Source: Ctenosaura bakeri (lineage: Eukaryota > Chordata > Lepidosauria > Squamata > Iguanidae). From it: 64,000 nucleotides of DNA. Below, in pieces: positions 49,476-60,496 of this stretch (its first letter is position 1; the number at the start of each line of letters is the position of its first letter). Both the position numbers and the translations under genes were made by a program. The notes beneath the pieces were generated by a model, which was not told the DNA's origin, did not search any database, and saw nothing but the letters and a program-made list of their open reading frames with translations. The stretch is from NCBI GenBank assembly GCA_948474755.1, contig CAOLHI010001838.1:186001-250000 (forward strand). The letters run 5' to 3'.

Positions 49476-49722
49476 GTCACTAAAAGCTAGCTGCATTGGT
49501 GGGCATATGTGAAATGTTGTTCAAAAGTATTGTTCTTTAAAAATGATAACCTTCTAATGTATTAGCAGTTTGTTTCATTTGTAAAGTGAAAAGCCTCTAG
49601 TGAAGTAATGGCTTCTTTAGTTCAGTTTATTTTTGTCTGTAATAAACAAACAAGCAAAAAAGTTATTATTCTGAAATAATAATAAATAAATAATGTGGTA
49701 ATGGGCTAAACTGAAAATCAAT

Positions 49723-49950
49723 GTTATGTAGTAGTTTGAGTGTTAGATTACAACTATGGAGACTGGGATTTGAATCCCTGCTTGTCCATGAAAACCCACT
49801 GGGTGACCTTGGGCAAATCACACTCTCTCAGCCTCAGAGGAAAGCAAAGGTAAACCCCCTCTGAACAAATCTTGCCAAGAAAGCCCTGTGATAGGCTCAT
49901 CTTAGGGTCACCATAAGACAGAAATGGTTTAAAGCACACAACAACAACAA
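49723..49950 (+). mobile_element. tRNA-derived SINE (Squamate type)
   Basis: AGTAGTTTGAGTGTTAGATT, GGGATTTGAATCCCTG (B-box), ACCCACTGGGTGACCTTGGG, ACAAATCTTGCCAAGAAAGC, and tail AAAGCACACAACAACAACAA. Confidence 0.9.
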
Positions 49951-50162
49951 ATTAGGATGATGTTCTTTCATGGTTAACTTTTGAAAGGTGTAGACATCCA
50001 CGTACAGAATAGACAGGCCTAATTCACAGATTAAATATGTTAACAGTATTTATTCCAACAAAAGCATATGTCCAATGAAGACAGAAATAAACTTCCACAT
50101 AAATCTACACCCTTCTGCCTGTGAAGAATTTCTAATTTAATTTGCATGGGATACTTTAAAAT

Positions 50163-50790
50163 AGAAGCCAACATGGTATAGTGGTTAGACTACAACTCTG
50201 GAGACTATGGTTCCAATTTCCACTTGGCCATGGACACCCACTAGGTGTTCTTGAGGAAGTCACAACCTCATAGGGAGGTTAAAGCAGCCCCCCTCTGAAC
50301 ATATTTTGCAAAGAAAACCCTGTGATAGGTCTGCCTGAGGCCCTTTCCGCACCTTATCTTCTTCTGGCACTGGGGTGCAGGGATCGCGCAAGCAGCCTCT
50401 GGTGAGAGGCTCTCATGTCCCTACTGCTTCAGCTCCGCACAGGCTGCCTGCTCACACAAGAGCTCAACCTCTTCCTTCCACAGTGCAGCCTGAAAGTTTC
50501 CCAGCCTGCACTAGGGCAGGAAGTGCGACCAGCGCTGTTCCAGAGGCTCCGCACACCAGGTAAGCGCGCACGTGACCTGGGAGCAATGCACAATCATGCA
50601 CCATTTCTGGCTTCTAGCCGAAAATGAAAAGGTGCGCAATTGGTGCCTGCCGGCCCCTGGAGTGTTGCACGATTGTGAGTGCATCGTGCAGATTGCTCCT
50701 CACAATCGCGTAATGTTCCAGGCCCTCTTTTGCATAGAAAATGAAGGGTCACCATTAAGTCAGAAATGACTTGAAGGCACACAACAACTA
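50163..50790 (+). mobile_element. tRNA-derived SINE (Squamate type) split by a MITE
   Basis: The 5' part (50163-50338) runs from GCCAACATGGTATAGTGGTT to CTGTGATAGGTCTGCCTGA; the 3' part (50745-50790) resumes AGGGTCACCATTAAGTCAGA and ends in ACTTGAAGGCACACAACAAC. The two parts join to give the ordinary SINE order with nothing missing, so the intervening 404 bp is a later insertion. Confidence 0.88.
50339..50742. mobile_element. Large Harbinger-like MITE, copy 3 (reverse), nested in a SINE
   Basis: Left end GGCCCTTTCCGCACCTTATC is the reverse of the right end of copy 1. Interior is the reverse complement of copies 1 and 2. The other terminus has lost about 17 bp (GGCCTC... TIR missing next to TGCATAGAAAATGA). 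Confidence 0.85.
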
Positions 50791-51256
50791 CTTTTAAAAT
50801 ATTCTACCGCTGATCTCCAAATGAATTTCTTTCACATCTTACAATGAGTACTCAGAAGCTGCATTTTAAAATAACTTTTAAGTTTGAAACCATATGATGT
50901 TACTATGAAGAAAAACCTCATATGACATTTAGCAGGTTTTATTTGAAAGGACTCCAATATGATAGGGAACTAATACTCACTCGGTTACATGAGTGGCTCT
51001 GTTTCCCTAGATAGGTTACCTAACTATGGGTTTTACATAAATATTTTAAACATGAAATGCTTCTTAAAATATATCTGCATATACCATGCATCTTGGACTC
51101 ATCTGTAATGTTTTGTTTTGAAAGTTTAAGTCTTATTGATTATCTACAGGGAATTTGCATATAATTACAAAACGATTATCACATAATTGCCTGACAGTTA
51201 CAGGGCCTGAAGCTAAGCAAAATATACAGTTCTAGTTAAGACGAATAGAACGTAGA

Positions 51257-51274
51257 ATATATGTATGTATGTAT
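51257..51274. repeat. (GTAT)n microsatellite
   Basis: About four units of ATGT. Confidence 0.75.
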
Positions 51275-51418
51275 TTCAAAAAATTGTCTCATTTCTTAAC
51301 CAGAAAAGACTCAAACAAGCTTACAGTTAAAAATAATGAGACATAAACAGTAATATTGAAGTTATATGCAGAAGGAATCTTGTGACTACTTACTGATTTC
51401 TGAAGTATTCCAGACTAT

Positions 51419-51592
51419 GGCCATTTCCGCACTAGCCTGTTATAGCGCGATGATTCCACTTTCAACATCCTCTGGAATCCTGGGGTTTGCAGTTGAGGGA
51501 GGGGCCGGTGGCCCCTTCCTCAACTGCAAACCCCAGGATTCCAGAGGATGTTGAAAGTGGAATCATCGCGCTATAACAGGCCAGTGAGGAAT
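51419..51592. mobile_element. Palindromic MITE, near-perfect hairpin (young subfamily)
   Basis: GGCCATTTCCGCACTAGCCT start; arms 51432-51584 fold back around GGGGCCGGTGGCCCC with very few mismatches. Shares the diagnostic CATCCTCTGG with 29014-29186, where other copies have CATCCTATGG. Confidence 0.9.
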
Positions 51593-51621
51593 GTGTGCAT
51601 GGTTCTATGCATGTATTTATT

Positions 51622-51847
51622 TGCTGTTGTTGCTGTTGTGTGCCTTCAAGTCATTTCTGACTTATAACGGCCCAAGGCAAACCTATTATGGGATTTTCTT
51701 AGCAAGATTTGTTCAGATAAGGTTTGCCATTGTCTTCCCCTGTGATTGAGAATGTGACCTGCCCAAGGTCACCCAGTGGATTTTCATGGTCAAGCAAGAA
51801 TTAAAATCCTGGATTCCAGAGAAATAGTTCAATATACCACATTGAGG
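51622..51847 (-). mobile_element. tRNA-derived SINE (Squamate type)
   Basis: GTGTGCCTTCAAGTCATTTC, CTATTATGGGATTTTCTTAG, CTGCCCAAGGTCACCCAGTG, head end AATATACCACATTG. Confidence 0.9.
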
Positions 51848-54034
51848 TTTTTTGTTTGTTTATATTAATTCATACTTCTGAGATGAACCCTGCTCAACAC
51901 GGTGCAAATGGGTTTATCATTTTTTATCTTCCCAACAAGATGATGAGCTAGTTTACGACAACTGATGAACTTTGTGACTGAGTGAAGAATGGAACCCAGC
52001 CCCAAATCACACTCCATCATCTATCACACATCACTCGCTGCCTTGGTTCATCTTTCAACTCTTACTTTGATTCACTGGCTCTATTCATTATGATGTTTGT
52101 TGCTGTCTAAAACAAGTCAAAATTTCTGAAATGCAGTTATGCTAAATCTGGTTCTAATCAGTTAATCACATCTCTGTGTCTGTGCGTGAATATAGTCAGA
52201 TTACACAGATACACAGATATTACTTTCGCAGAACTTTATTTCTTTCCTTCATGACTTAATTTCTTCCTACATTGCTTCTAGCACTTCAGGCCTGAAAGTG
52301 CATCCCTCCTCAGAGATGCCCCACTGAAACTGAACACAACTTCAGCAGGCACACTGTAATGCCCCATGCCAACACCCATTAATTTTGCAGCAGCTTCTGT
52401 GAGAGAACTCTCTACAGCTCAATGATAAACCAAAGATTTTTATTCAAGAAATGAAATGCTGCAAGTTCTGGGTTAAAATAAATCTATCCTGAATGTCACG
52501 CTCACTATCCCTACATACAAATTACCTTCTAACCTCCACCACTCTGAAGGTTATTCTGCTATAGCATCTCACTTTACAAACTGTACCATCCACGTCAAAA
52601 TGCTGTTCACTCTGGTTAATGTGTTCTTAACTTTACATAATTACAACCATAATCAATACTGTGATATTGATATTGTGGTATTGTCCTGATTTGATAGAGA
52701 CAGCCTTGATTTGATAGGGACAGACCCCATTAATCTGTTGTTGAGCTTCTTTTTCAGCTGCTTTTGAAATGCCCCGGCTTCTTTCTCTTTCCATTTTCTC
52801 ATTTAGTCCCTGGCTTACTCTAATTACCACAAACTGAGTTCAGAATGCAAAAGTTGTTTGTACTCAATTACTCTACAGAAGGGAGAGGAGAGTAGGGGGA
52901 AGAATCTCGCTCTTCCCAGAAGGTTCAGGCAAAAGCAAAATGCTGCAACTTCTCCTAGCTTGTGTTCTTCCTTATTAATAACTTTTGTCATCTTAACCAC
53001 ATTCTGATGTCACTTGGCCAGATATGGCCCAGTTTTTATCTGTGAAATGTTGGAGGGTATGAGATAATGTTCTGCGAAAAAAATATGGCCTAAAGGCACT
53101 TGCTATTCCCAATAACAGCACATCCACTGAATCAATGAAAAATCGCAAGAATCAACACTTATGTAAGTTATGCATGTAAGTTATGTAAGTTATACTGAAT
53201 GAGTCCATTCTAGTTGAGACTAGCAACTGAATTTGAACACTGAGATGACTAATTGGGTTCCTTTAAGACTTTATTCTTGAAAAGGAAATACAAATTTTGT
53301 ATGTATTTGTATATAAGCGAAAGTCATGAATGTTACAAACGTTATACCCTTTAAATCCAAATTTGTTCAACAGAAATTTATTTACAAATCAGAGAAATAT
53401 TCCATCATTCTTCAAATTCAGTTCTCAGGAGTGGGGGATCTGTGTCAGTTTTGAACCAGATGTAGAATGTGTTCTGTCTTCTGGCAAGGGTCTCAAATTC
53501 CTCAGAAAACCATTTACTCCACGCTAATACCATCCAGAATTTACCAGATTTCTCTTAACCACCCTATTGAATTTTTATGACATGGCTGTTTTGATTCAGC
53601 TTTCACATATAACACATATATTTGGTTCTTTGTGAAGGGACAAACTACTACAACCATCTTACATAAAATGCAGAAAGTACTCAAAATGAGAGTTTTAAAT
53701 ATTGTGCAATATATTTATTCACAATGTTTTTGGTTTTAGTTATCTTTGTCCTTTACAATTACAAGATAAGTAAGGGCCCCAACTCACCAGTGAAATCCAT
53801 TTGCAAGCTGTGGCACAGCTCTGAGCAAGAAGGGGATTACCATCCTCTCTGGACAGGTCTTTCCCCTTGTCAAGAGCCTGCATGGCTTTTAGCAGAATCA
53901 GAAGCTCAAAGAGATGGGACCTGCTATCTACCTGACACTCAAGTAGAAGTTCTCACTCAGGTCCAGTGGAAGGAAAATTCAAGCTCTAACCAGCTCACTT
54001 GACACTTGGGCTAAAAGGTTGGTATTTTAAACTA

Positions 54035-54255
54035 CAGTGGGCCCTCGGTACCCACTAAGGTTTGATTCCATGGTATCCCTCCATGGATACCAAAATTCAT
54101 GGATGCTCAAGTCCCATAATGTACCACGAGGTAAGGCATCCGTTATATAAAATGACAAAATCAAAGTTTGCTTTTTGGATTTCATTTTTAATCTTTTCAA
54201 CACATGATTGGATGAACCTGTGGATACAAAATCTGCAGATACAGAAGGCAGAGTG
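54035..54255. mobile_element. Tigger-like MITE (221 bp)
   Basis: CAGTGGGCCCTCGGTACCCA start and AGGCAGAGTG end, with TA on both sides (54033-54034, 54256-54257). Co-linear with 29951-30171, including AAAGTTTGCTTTTTGG. Confidence 0.82.
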
Positions 54256-56886
54256 TATCCTGAATAAGATACTCATTGACAAGTATACGCTATACCGTGA
54301 TGTGGCTACATACACTAGGAAGACTGAAAGTTGACTGCATTTTCTGAACTGTTAACTCTGAAAGCCATTTCAGCTGCTTAGTAAATCATATGTAGATGCA
54401 TCTCAACGTTACAAAAAGGAGCAACTTTATAATGCTTCAATCAGCATGGTAATTGGTATGCAATGCAAATCTGAACTCAGGGAAATAATTAATTTAAATT
54501 CAGGGTTGTGTTAAATTCCATAGTCTGTTCTTCATAATTGGTTATTACAGCCTAATAATGAACGTCCATTCTGTAGTGTACATGGGTGCCCTCTAAAGAC
54601 TAGATGAATACTAAAGAGGATATTTCACATATAATTTATTTTATCTTTTTCAATTGCTAATGAAGTAAACTCCCCTTTACACAGCAACTGAAAGTGTGGG
54701 ACTACAATGTGTATTAGTAGGACTTTTGAATTTTTAAAAAGTATATTCTGTAAGCTTCAAAGTTCATTCATTTCTTGTTTTTCATACATTAATATCAGAA
54801 AACAAGCAAGGGCAACTTCTGTAAATAACTCATACATGTGAGGTGTATGAAGTGATTTGCAAACTCCCTTAATTTCTCATAATTTATTTTTCATTCATTC
54901 ATTGTCCTACCAAACAAAAACTGAAACATTGCTAACTCTTCACTGAAATTATGACCACTTGCTCTGAAAACTGTAAGCCAGGTTTAACTTCTCCCTCATA
55001 TCTTTCTTCACTCTGACATGGTGTATCACTCGTTTTTAGAATTAAATTAGACCTTAATTAAAAGAAACTTACTAACTAAAAATTCCATTCAGTGAATAAT
55101 GCTGGAAGCAATAGGCAGTCTACTGGAACCCATCTGGAAGTACCTCTTCACAGCATATATACAACAATTAAAGTGCAAGTCTACCTATGTAAGCTCCACT
55201 GTGTTCAATGAATGGGACATATTCCCAGATAAGTATCAACAGTATTTCACCCTAGAGTTCCAGTTGATGTCACTGGATCTCCCCTAACTTAAAATGAAAG
55301 ATTATCAGCATAGCAGACCTCAACGCAATTACTCATGATTTCCAAGAGACAGTATCAAATATCTAAACAAGGAAAATATTTAGCCTGATTTTATAAAGCA
55401 TCTTTTTCTACAATGCCCTTCAAAAATTACAGAACTAGCAAAAATACATACAAAAAAACTCAGCAATTTTATTTTCACCTTTGTCATGTGAAAAAAAAAA
55501 TCTGTATAAGAACATTCTGATATTTCTATTATTTTGTCATGTGTCTTATTTTGAGCTCCTCCCCACTAGAGTTAGTCACATGTCCATTTATATTAGTGCT
55601 AATCCTAAATCAATTTACTAATCTTTTTTTCAACCATGATTGCAAATTAGTTTGATACTAACTGCTGGTTTAACTATTATCATAGTTACCTCAGAACTGG
55701 GAAGGATGGAGAGAGCAGTACACTACGTATGTAATCAGATGTGGTAGTCTTCACAGGAGACCAGGTATTAACCAAGCTAATCTGACATAAACAGTCACTA
55801 TTTTAGATTATATATTACTATGGGCCGTATAGACAGTATTTTTAACTAGCTGTTCTCTTTTTTTAAAGGCCATAGCTACAATCTTCTACCCAGTTAAAGC
55901 TGTGAATCATAGTGATACTAATAGTTTGAGACAAATCAACTGTAAACACAACTGCAGCCAATGAACATTTTTCTGTAGGATCTGAATCAAAGTACAAAAA
56001 CAACTTCAGAATGTAAAAGATGCCTTATTTTCACTGGCCCTTGAAAAGTATTCAAAGTTATAATAGTACTGTACTGCACAAAAGCCATACTTTTAAAGCT
56101 GAGCTTCCACTGAACTAAGGAAATTATCTTCAAGGCATTCATAACTGAGTGATTTTCTTTCGCCTGAAGGACCAAGTGCTGAAAAATACTTTGCTTTTTT
56201 CTTTTAAGTTTCACCAAATAAAAATCAGTACATCCTAGCAGACAACCATCTCTCTATTTTAGCTACAAAAAGACAAAAAAAAAAAATCTTGAACAGGAAC
56301 TGACAAAAGAAAGAAGAACAGGTGGCTTAATGAGCTTCAGGGGCCATGAAAAGACAAACTGGGATGGCAACATATATCGGTCTATACTACCAAAAGGAAA
56401 AAACAGGTGGAGGTGAAGAAAGAGGAAGCCTTCATTTAAATGCTGGGGAACAGAACAGAGCTTAATGTGATTTCTACTTTGAGAAGCTGCTTATGAAAAA
56501 AGGGAAAATGAATCATTTGAGATGGAAAGATGAAAGAATCTATGCTTTCAAAGAGAAGTAGTGGGTAGATGATGCTGTGGATTGCTGAAAGGCAAAGAAA
56601 CCAGAGATGCATGTACAGCAATCGATACTGGTGGATTTTCCCTAAAGTGATCTGGTGAGAAATGCACTGCAAATGCCCTGGAGGTGGAAAAGCCAAGGGA
56701 GAAGTTCTAGAACAATGCATGGAGGAAGAGGAGGAGGAGGAGATGAGCAAAGGCCACAAAATGAGAGAAACTGGCACTCACACTTTAACTGGAAAGACAT
56801 GAGTGATTTTTTTTAAGGATGCTGAAATATAGAAGATTGCACAGGTGTTGTCAGTACGGAAAGAAAGAAAGAGAGCCTGGACTTAC

Positions 56887-57567
56887 TTTGAGGAGTTTGC
56901 AGCGGATTTGCGCAGAGACCATATGGCTGTTACGGAGATTGCCCACCCTGAACATGAGGGTGAGTTTGCCATCCCTCATGGAGATAGCAGCATGTTCACT
57001 AAACATCAGGGTCTCTGCTCGCTTCTTAGGCTGGGACATCTTGATGAACATACAACCAATGAGAAATGCATCCACTATGGAACCCAGAATGGATTGGAAC
57101 AGGAAGAGGATGATGCCCTCTGGACATTTGTCCGTAATGTATCGGTAGCCATAACCAATGGTAGCCTCTGTCTCTATAAAGAAGAGGAAGGCGGAGGGGA
57201 AGTTGTAGACATTGGCCACGCAAGGAGTGTATTTCTCATCGTGGGCTTTGTTCAAGTCACCCCGCATGTAGGCAATGACCCACCACATGGAGGCCATAAA
57301 GAGCCAGGCCACGGTATAGGTGAGGATGAAGATGAAAAGGTTCCAGCGCCACTTGAGGTCCACCAGGGTGGTGAACAGGTCTGACAGGTAGCGGCTCGTC
57401 TCGCTCCCCAGGTTGCCATGTTGCACGTTGCACCTGCCATTCTTGTCCACAAACCGCTGGCGCTTTTTCTTGTGGGCTGATGCCTGCTGCTGGTGGAAGC
57501 CAGAGCCACTGGACGAAGTGGTCACTACCTGGTAATCGTCCCCAAATTTCCTTCGGAGTGCAGACAT
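56887..57567 (-). CDS. KCNJ3: KCNJ3 exon 1 coding part (Kir3.1/GIRK1 channel, N-terminus, pore and start of C-terminal domain)
   Basis: This exon encodes 227 residues of the G-protein-gated inward-rectifier K+ channel subunit Kir3.1, a plasma-membrane protein that forms heterotetramers with other Kir3 subunits and is opened by G-beta-gamma and PIP2. Seen here: start [13 protein letters not shown]; cytoplasmic N-terminus to about residue 73; TM1 about 74-99; pore helix and selectivity filter TIGYGYR at 136-142; TM2 about 152-176; [10 protein letters not shown] after TM2, the PIP2-proximal linker. Phe130 is the pore phenylalanine peculiar to Kir3.1 (Phe137 in mammals) and Asp166 is the TM2 rectification aspartate (Asp173). 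The reading frame ends ...CKLLK at a consensus GTAAGT donor, phase 0. The N-terminal tail is about seven residues shorter than the human protein as I remember it. Odd: the residue matching the mammalian glycosylated Asn119 is Lys112. The next exon is 10.5 kb downstream at 46387. Confidence 0.97.
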
Positions 57568-57756
57568 AATACAAAGAGGCTCGCCAGAGTCACCAAGCTG
57601 CAGCCTGCCTGGGGGAGAGGGGACAGGACTCCGGGCTGCTCCCTTTCCTCTCGTCCCAGTTTCCTCGCTCTCTCACCCGTCCCCTCCCTCCTCCGCCCTT
57701 CCTTCCTTTTCTCTCCCTCCCCCGGCTTCCACTCCCCCCACCCCAGTTTCGAGTCA

Positions 57757-57780
57757 CCCCTTTCCTCCCCCCACCCTCCC
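57757..57780 (-). promoter_or_regulatory. KCNJ3: Potential G-quadruplex in the 5' leader
   Basis: On the sense (minus) strand four G-runs, GGG-A-GGG-T-GGGGGG then six bases and GGGG, fit the simple quadruplex pattern with loops of 1, 1 and 6. It sits about 190 bp upstream of the start codon, inside a 150-nt purine-rich block. Confidence 0.5.
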
Positions 57781-58299
57781 TCCTCCTCAAAAGAAACGCG
57801 CCTTTCTTCTCCCTTTCCTCACCACCAGGACCTCGTGAAGAGCGGGACCATCTTAAGCGTCACCTCAGGGCGGCTCAGGCGGCCACTCCTGGAAGTTAGG
57901 AAAGGCGGGGGGGAGCGGGCCAGGGGAGGAGAGAGGGCGCCGCGCAGCCCAGCCGCAATCCCTCAGACGGGCGGCCGCTTCCCGGAGCCGTTCCTCCTCT
58001 CCCCCTCACCAGGGCTCCGAGGCATCGCTGGGAAGGTCCTCCCTTTCTCCCCGCCACCCCTCTTCGGAAGAAGCGCTTACAACCCCCGGCCCTCCATCGC
58101 GGCTCCCTCGCCTCCTGCCCAAGCCTCGCGGGCAAAGCCGCCCGAAGCGCCTTCCTCGTTTTCTTCCGGCTCTCCGGCAGGACAGAGGCGGGAGAAGGAG
58201 ACGAGGGGGAGCAGGAACAGCCGCGGCGAGCGAAACGCCGGCGCGCCCGACGCGCTGCCACCGTCCTCCTCTCCCCGCGCCTCCGGAGGCGCTCTGTGG

Positions 58300-58338
58300 G
58301 CGCGCGCGCGCGTGTGTGTGTGAGCGTGTGTGTGTGAG
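58300..58338. repeat. Alternating CG/TG tract
   Basis: GCGCGCGCGCG runs directly into GTGTGTGTGTGAGCGTGTGTGTGTG: strict purine-pyrimidine alternation that favours Z-DNA. Confidence 0.85.
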
Positions 58339-58755
58339 GCGCGTTAGCCCCCAGTGGTGGGTTGCGTGAGGAGAGCGCGAGAGCAAGAAAGAGAGTCCCA
58401 GCGGTGCCTTTCCACGAACTTGGGGCGGGGGTTGGGACACAGGCGAGGCTCTCTCTTCACCACCACCACCTCAGGTCCCTGTCGCCTGGCTGCCGGAGAG
58501 ACCCAAAAGCCACAGGGTAAAAACAGGGGACGACGGCGCGGAGGGAGGAGCTGCCAGCCTTTCTCTCGTTCCTGCTTCCCGCTCCCCACCTTTTTCTTCA
58601 GGCTTTGGGCACTAAATAGATAAAATCCACGCCGCTCTCGTTCAGCCTCTTCAGCCTGCCCACACACCCCCCAGGGCAATTTTTTCCCTCCTCCCTCGTG
58701 ACAGAGGGAGGCGTGAGGCTGACTGCGCGCTGTAGTGAGGCGGTAATAGCAGCAA

Positions 58756-58786
58756 CGGAGGAGGAGGAGGAGGACAACCGCTCCGG

Positions 58787-58818
<32 letters not shown>
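58756..58818. repeat. (GGA)n and (TG)n microsatellites in the promoter
   Basis: GGA units at 58756-58772 and about 15 TG units at 58789-58818. Confidence 0.9.
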
Positions 58819-58820
<2 letters not shown>

Positions 58821-58933
58821 TAATACATGTGGTGATCTGCAGACCTTCTGCTTCAGCCGCGCCTGTCCCTCGCCTTCCTTTCCCGCCCTCCTCCGCCTGG
58901 CTTTGCGCCTTCCTTTCGGTCTGCAGTGCCAAA

Positions 58934-58950
58934 GGCGGCGGCGGCGGCGG
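58934..58950. repeat. (CGG)n run
   Basis: About five to six GGC units within the CpG island. Confidence 0.85.
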
Positions 58951-59259
58951 CTACAGTGGGTAGGGAGGGCGTCGATGCCAAAGTCACCGCGGTCACCCTC
59001 GGCAATTGGCGACCAAGCCCCTCGGGCGCAGCCCGCCACACACCCATTTCCCCTTCAGAGCAACGGGCTACTGTCACTAAGGGGGGGGGCAAATGGGCCC
59101 GCCCGAGGAGTCTAGGAGTGGAACTAAAAAAAAAAACCCAAATGTGTGCACTGAGGAGCTCAAACGTAAAAGGATTAGACGCTCACCAATGCAGAGCAGA
59201 ACGTCGCCCAACTGAGTAATTTGAGTGGGTGTGGGTAAAAGTCAGATTTTGCCTTTAAC

Positions 59260-59281
59260 AGAGAGAGAGAGAGAGAGAGAA
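59260..59281. repeat. (GA)n microsatellite
   Basis: About ten GA units. Confidence 0.9.
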
Positions 59282-59489
59282 GAAGCAGATTCTGCCAGTT
59301 TGTGGCATGGGGCTGCTTTTCTTCTGACAGTGCCAAGGGTGCACCAGAAGCTATCTGCTTTTTCTAATTCTAGGAAAGAATAAGAAAATGCTGCAAAATT
59401 CTGACAACACTGCAGCACTGCTACTGAAGCCTAGGCCACTGGAGGTTTTGAATCCTGAACAGTTGTGCTCACCTGCTCAGCTAAATTGT

Positions 59490-59715
59490 ATTGTTGTGTG
59501 TCTTCAAGGCATTTCTGACTTTTAGCAGCCTTAAGGTGACCCTGTCACAGGGTTTTCCTGACAATTTGTTCAGAAGAGCATTGCCCTTGCCTTGCTTTGA
59601 GGCTAAGAGAGTGTGACTTGCCCATGGTCAGGTTTCCAGGGCCAAGTGGGAATTTGAACCCTGATCTCCTGGTTTCCCAGTCCAGCTTTCAAACCACTAC
59701 ACCATACAGGCCGTC
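59490..59715 (-). mobile_element. tRNA-derived SINE (Squamate type)
   Basis: TTGTGTGTCTTCAAGGCATT, CAGGGTTTTCCTGACAATTT, GTGACTTGCCCATGGTCAGG and TTTGAACCCTGATCTCC (reversed B-box). Confidence 0.88.
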
Positions 59716-60324
59716 TATAAATAGTACAATGAAATATGTATCCTTAATATGGTTCATAAAAATTACAGAGGCATGACATACATTGGCAATAGACTTGACA
59801 ACTACCATCCGATTCTGTTTAACCTCCCAAGTGCTGCTGCTGGGGCTGCTACCAAGTACCTTCATCAGGTAGAGTGGGATGAGATATCTGTGGGTGCATT
59901 GGAACACTGGGGCCAAAAATGGTGAGAAAAACTCTTCCGTCAGAATTTCTAGGGCAGCATCTTCTGGTGGACACAGGATATCTCAAGAGCCTACTGAAAT
60001 TAACAGTCTACCAGTGCAACAAACAACTCTGAGTGATGGAAATTTTAAATGTAATGTTTTGTTGACTGGGGAAAAGTTCTCCTTAAGATCTGATTGAAAA
60101 GGAAGTTTTATTTGAACAGTATAATTGAATTATTCATTCTTCTCTCTGAAATGATGTTGTAAGTTGTGAATTTGGAAAGGAGTTAAGCATGGTCCTAGAG
60201 AGATGTCTTATTGCAAAGGAATAAAGGTCAAGAGGACTATGATCCAGACCCTCACCCTTCCAAGACCCCTATTTCTTCCCCTATATAAAGTCAGTTTCCA
60301 GCCTAAGAAGGAAGCCATAACAAA

Positions 60325-60496
60325 GGCCACTTTCCGTTACTGTGCTATTACTCCACTTTCAATATCCTATGGAATCCTGGGGTTTACAGTTTAGGGAGGA
60401 GTTTTTGAGGCCCCTCCCTAAACTGCAAACCCCAGGATTCCATAGGATGTTGAAAGTGGAATAATTGCTCTATAAGAGTATAGTGTGGAAATGGCC
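60325..60496. mobile_element. Palindromic MITE
   Basis: GGCCACTTTCCGTTACTGTG to AGTGTGGAAATGGCC with arms TTCAATATCCTATGGAATCC / GGATTCCATAGGATGTTGAA around GGAGTTTTTGAGGCCCCTCC. Confidence 0.85.

Larger units (their letters stand above)
46388..56886 (-). other. KCNJ3: KCNJ3 intron 1 (10,499 bp)
   Basis: The intron is bounded by GTAAGT at 56886 and a pyrimidine-rich AG acceptor at 46388. It holds the 5S-derived SINE, five tRNA-SINE copies or pieces, two large Harbinger-like MITEs, one palindromic MITE and a Tigger-like MITE, all listed separately. In 51850-54030 and 54260-56880 I see AT-rich unique-looking sequence with short A/T runs and no coding signal. Confidence 0.9.
57568..59110 (-). 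promoter_or_regulatory. KCNJ3: KCNJ3 CpG island promoter and 5' leader
   Basis: This stretch directly upstream of the start codon is dense in CpG and GC, in sharp contrast to the AT-rich surroundings. It contains GC-box-like G/C runs, a pyrimidine-rich block (plus strand 57640-57790), an alternating CG then TG tract (58300-58338), a GGA run (58756-58772), a TG repeat (58789-58818) and a CGG run (58934-58950). I see no convincing TATA box, which fits a CpG-island promoter. The transcription start cannot be placed from sequence alone; the 5' UTR is expected to lie next to the start codon. Long open frames here on both strands are by-products of the base composition. Confidence 0.8.

Noticed and set aside
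56845..57384. 179-codon plus-strand open frame
   Set aside because: It is the antisense shadow of KCNJ3 exon 1.
57493..58323. 276-codon open frame on the plus strand overlapping the KCNJ3 start
   Set aside because: It lies in the CpG island, antisense to a certain exon, is low-complexity (Pro/Ser/Arg-rich) and has no domain; long frames are expected from stop-poor GC-rich sequence.
58344..59039. 231-codon open frame on the minus strand upstream of KCNJ3
   Set aside because: It crosses the TG repeat (encoded as a Thr/His run) and GGA and CGG runs; composition explains it.
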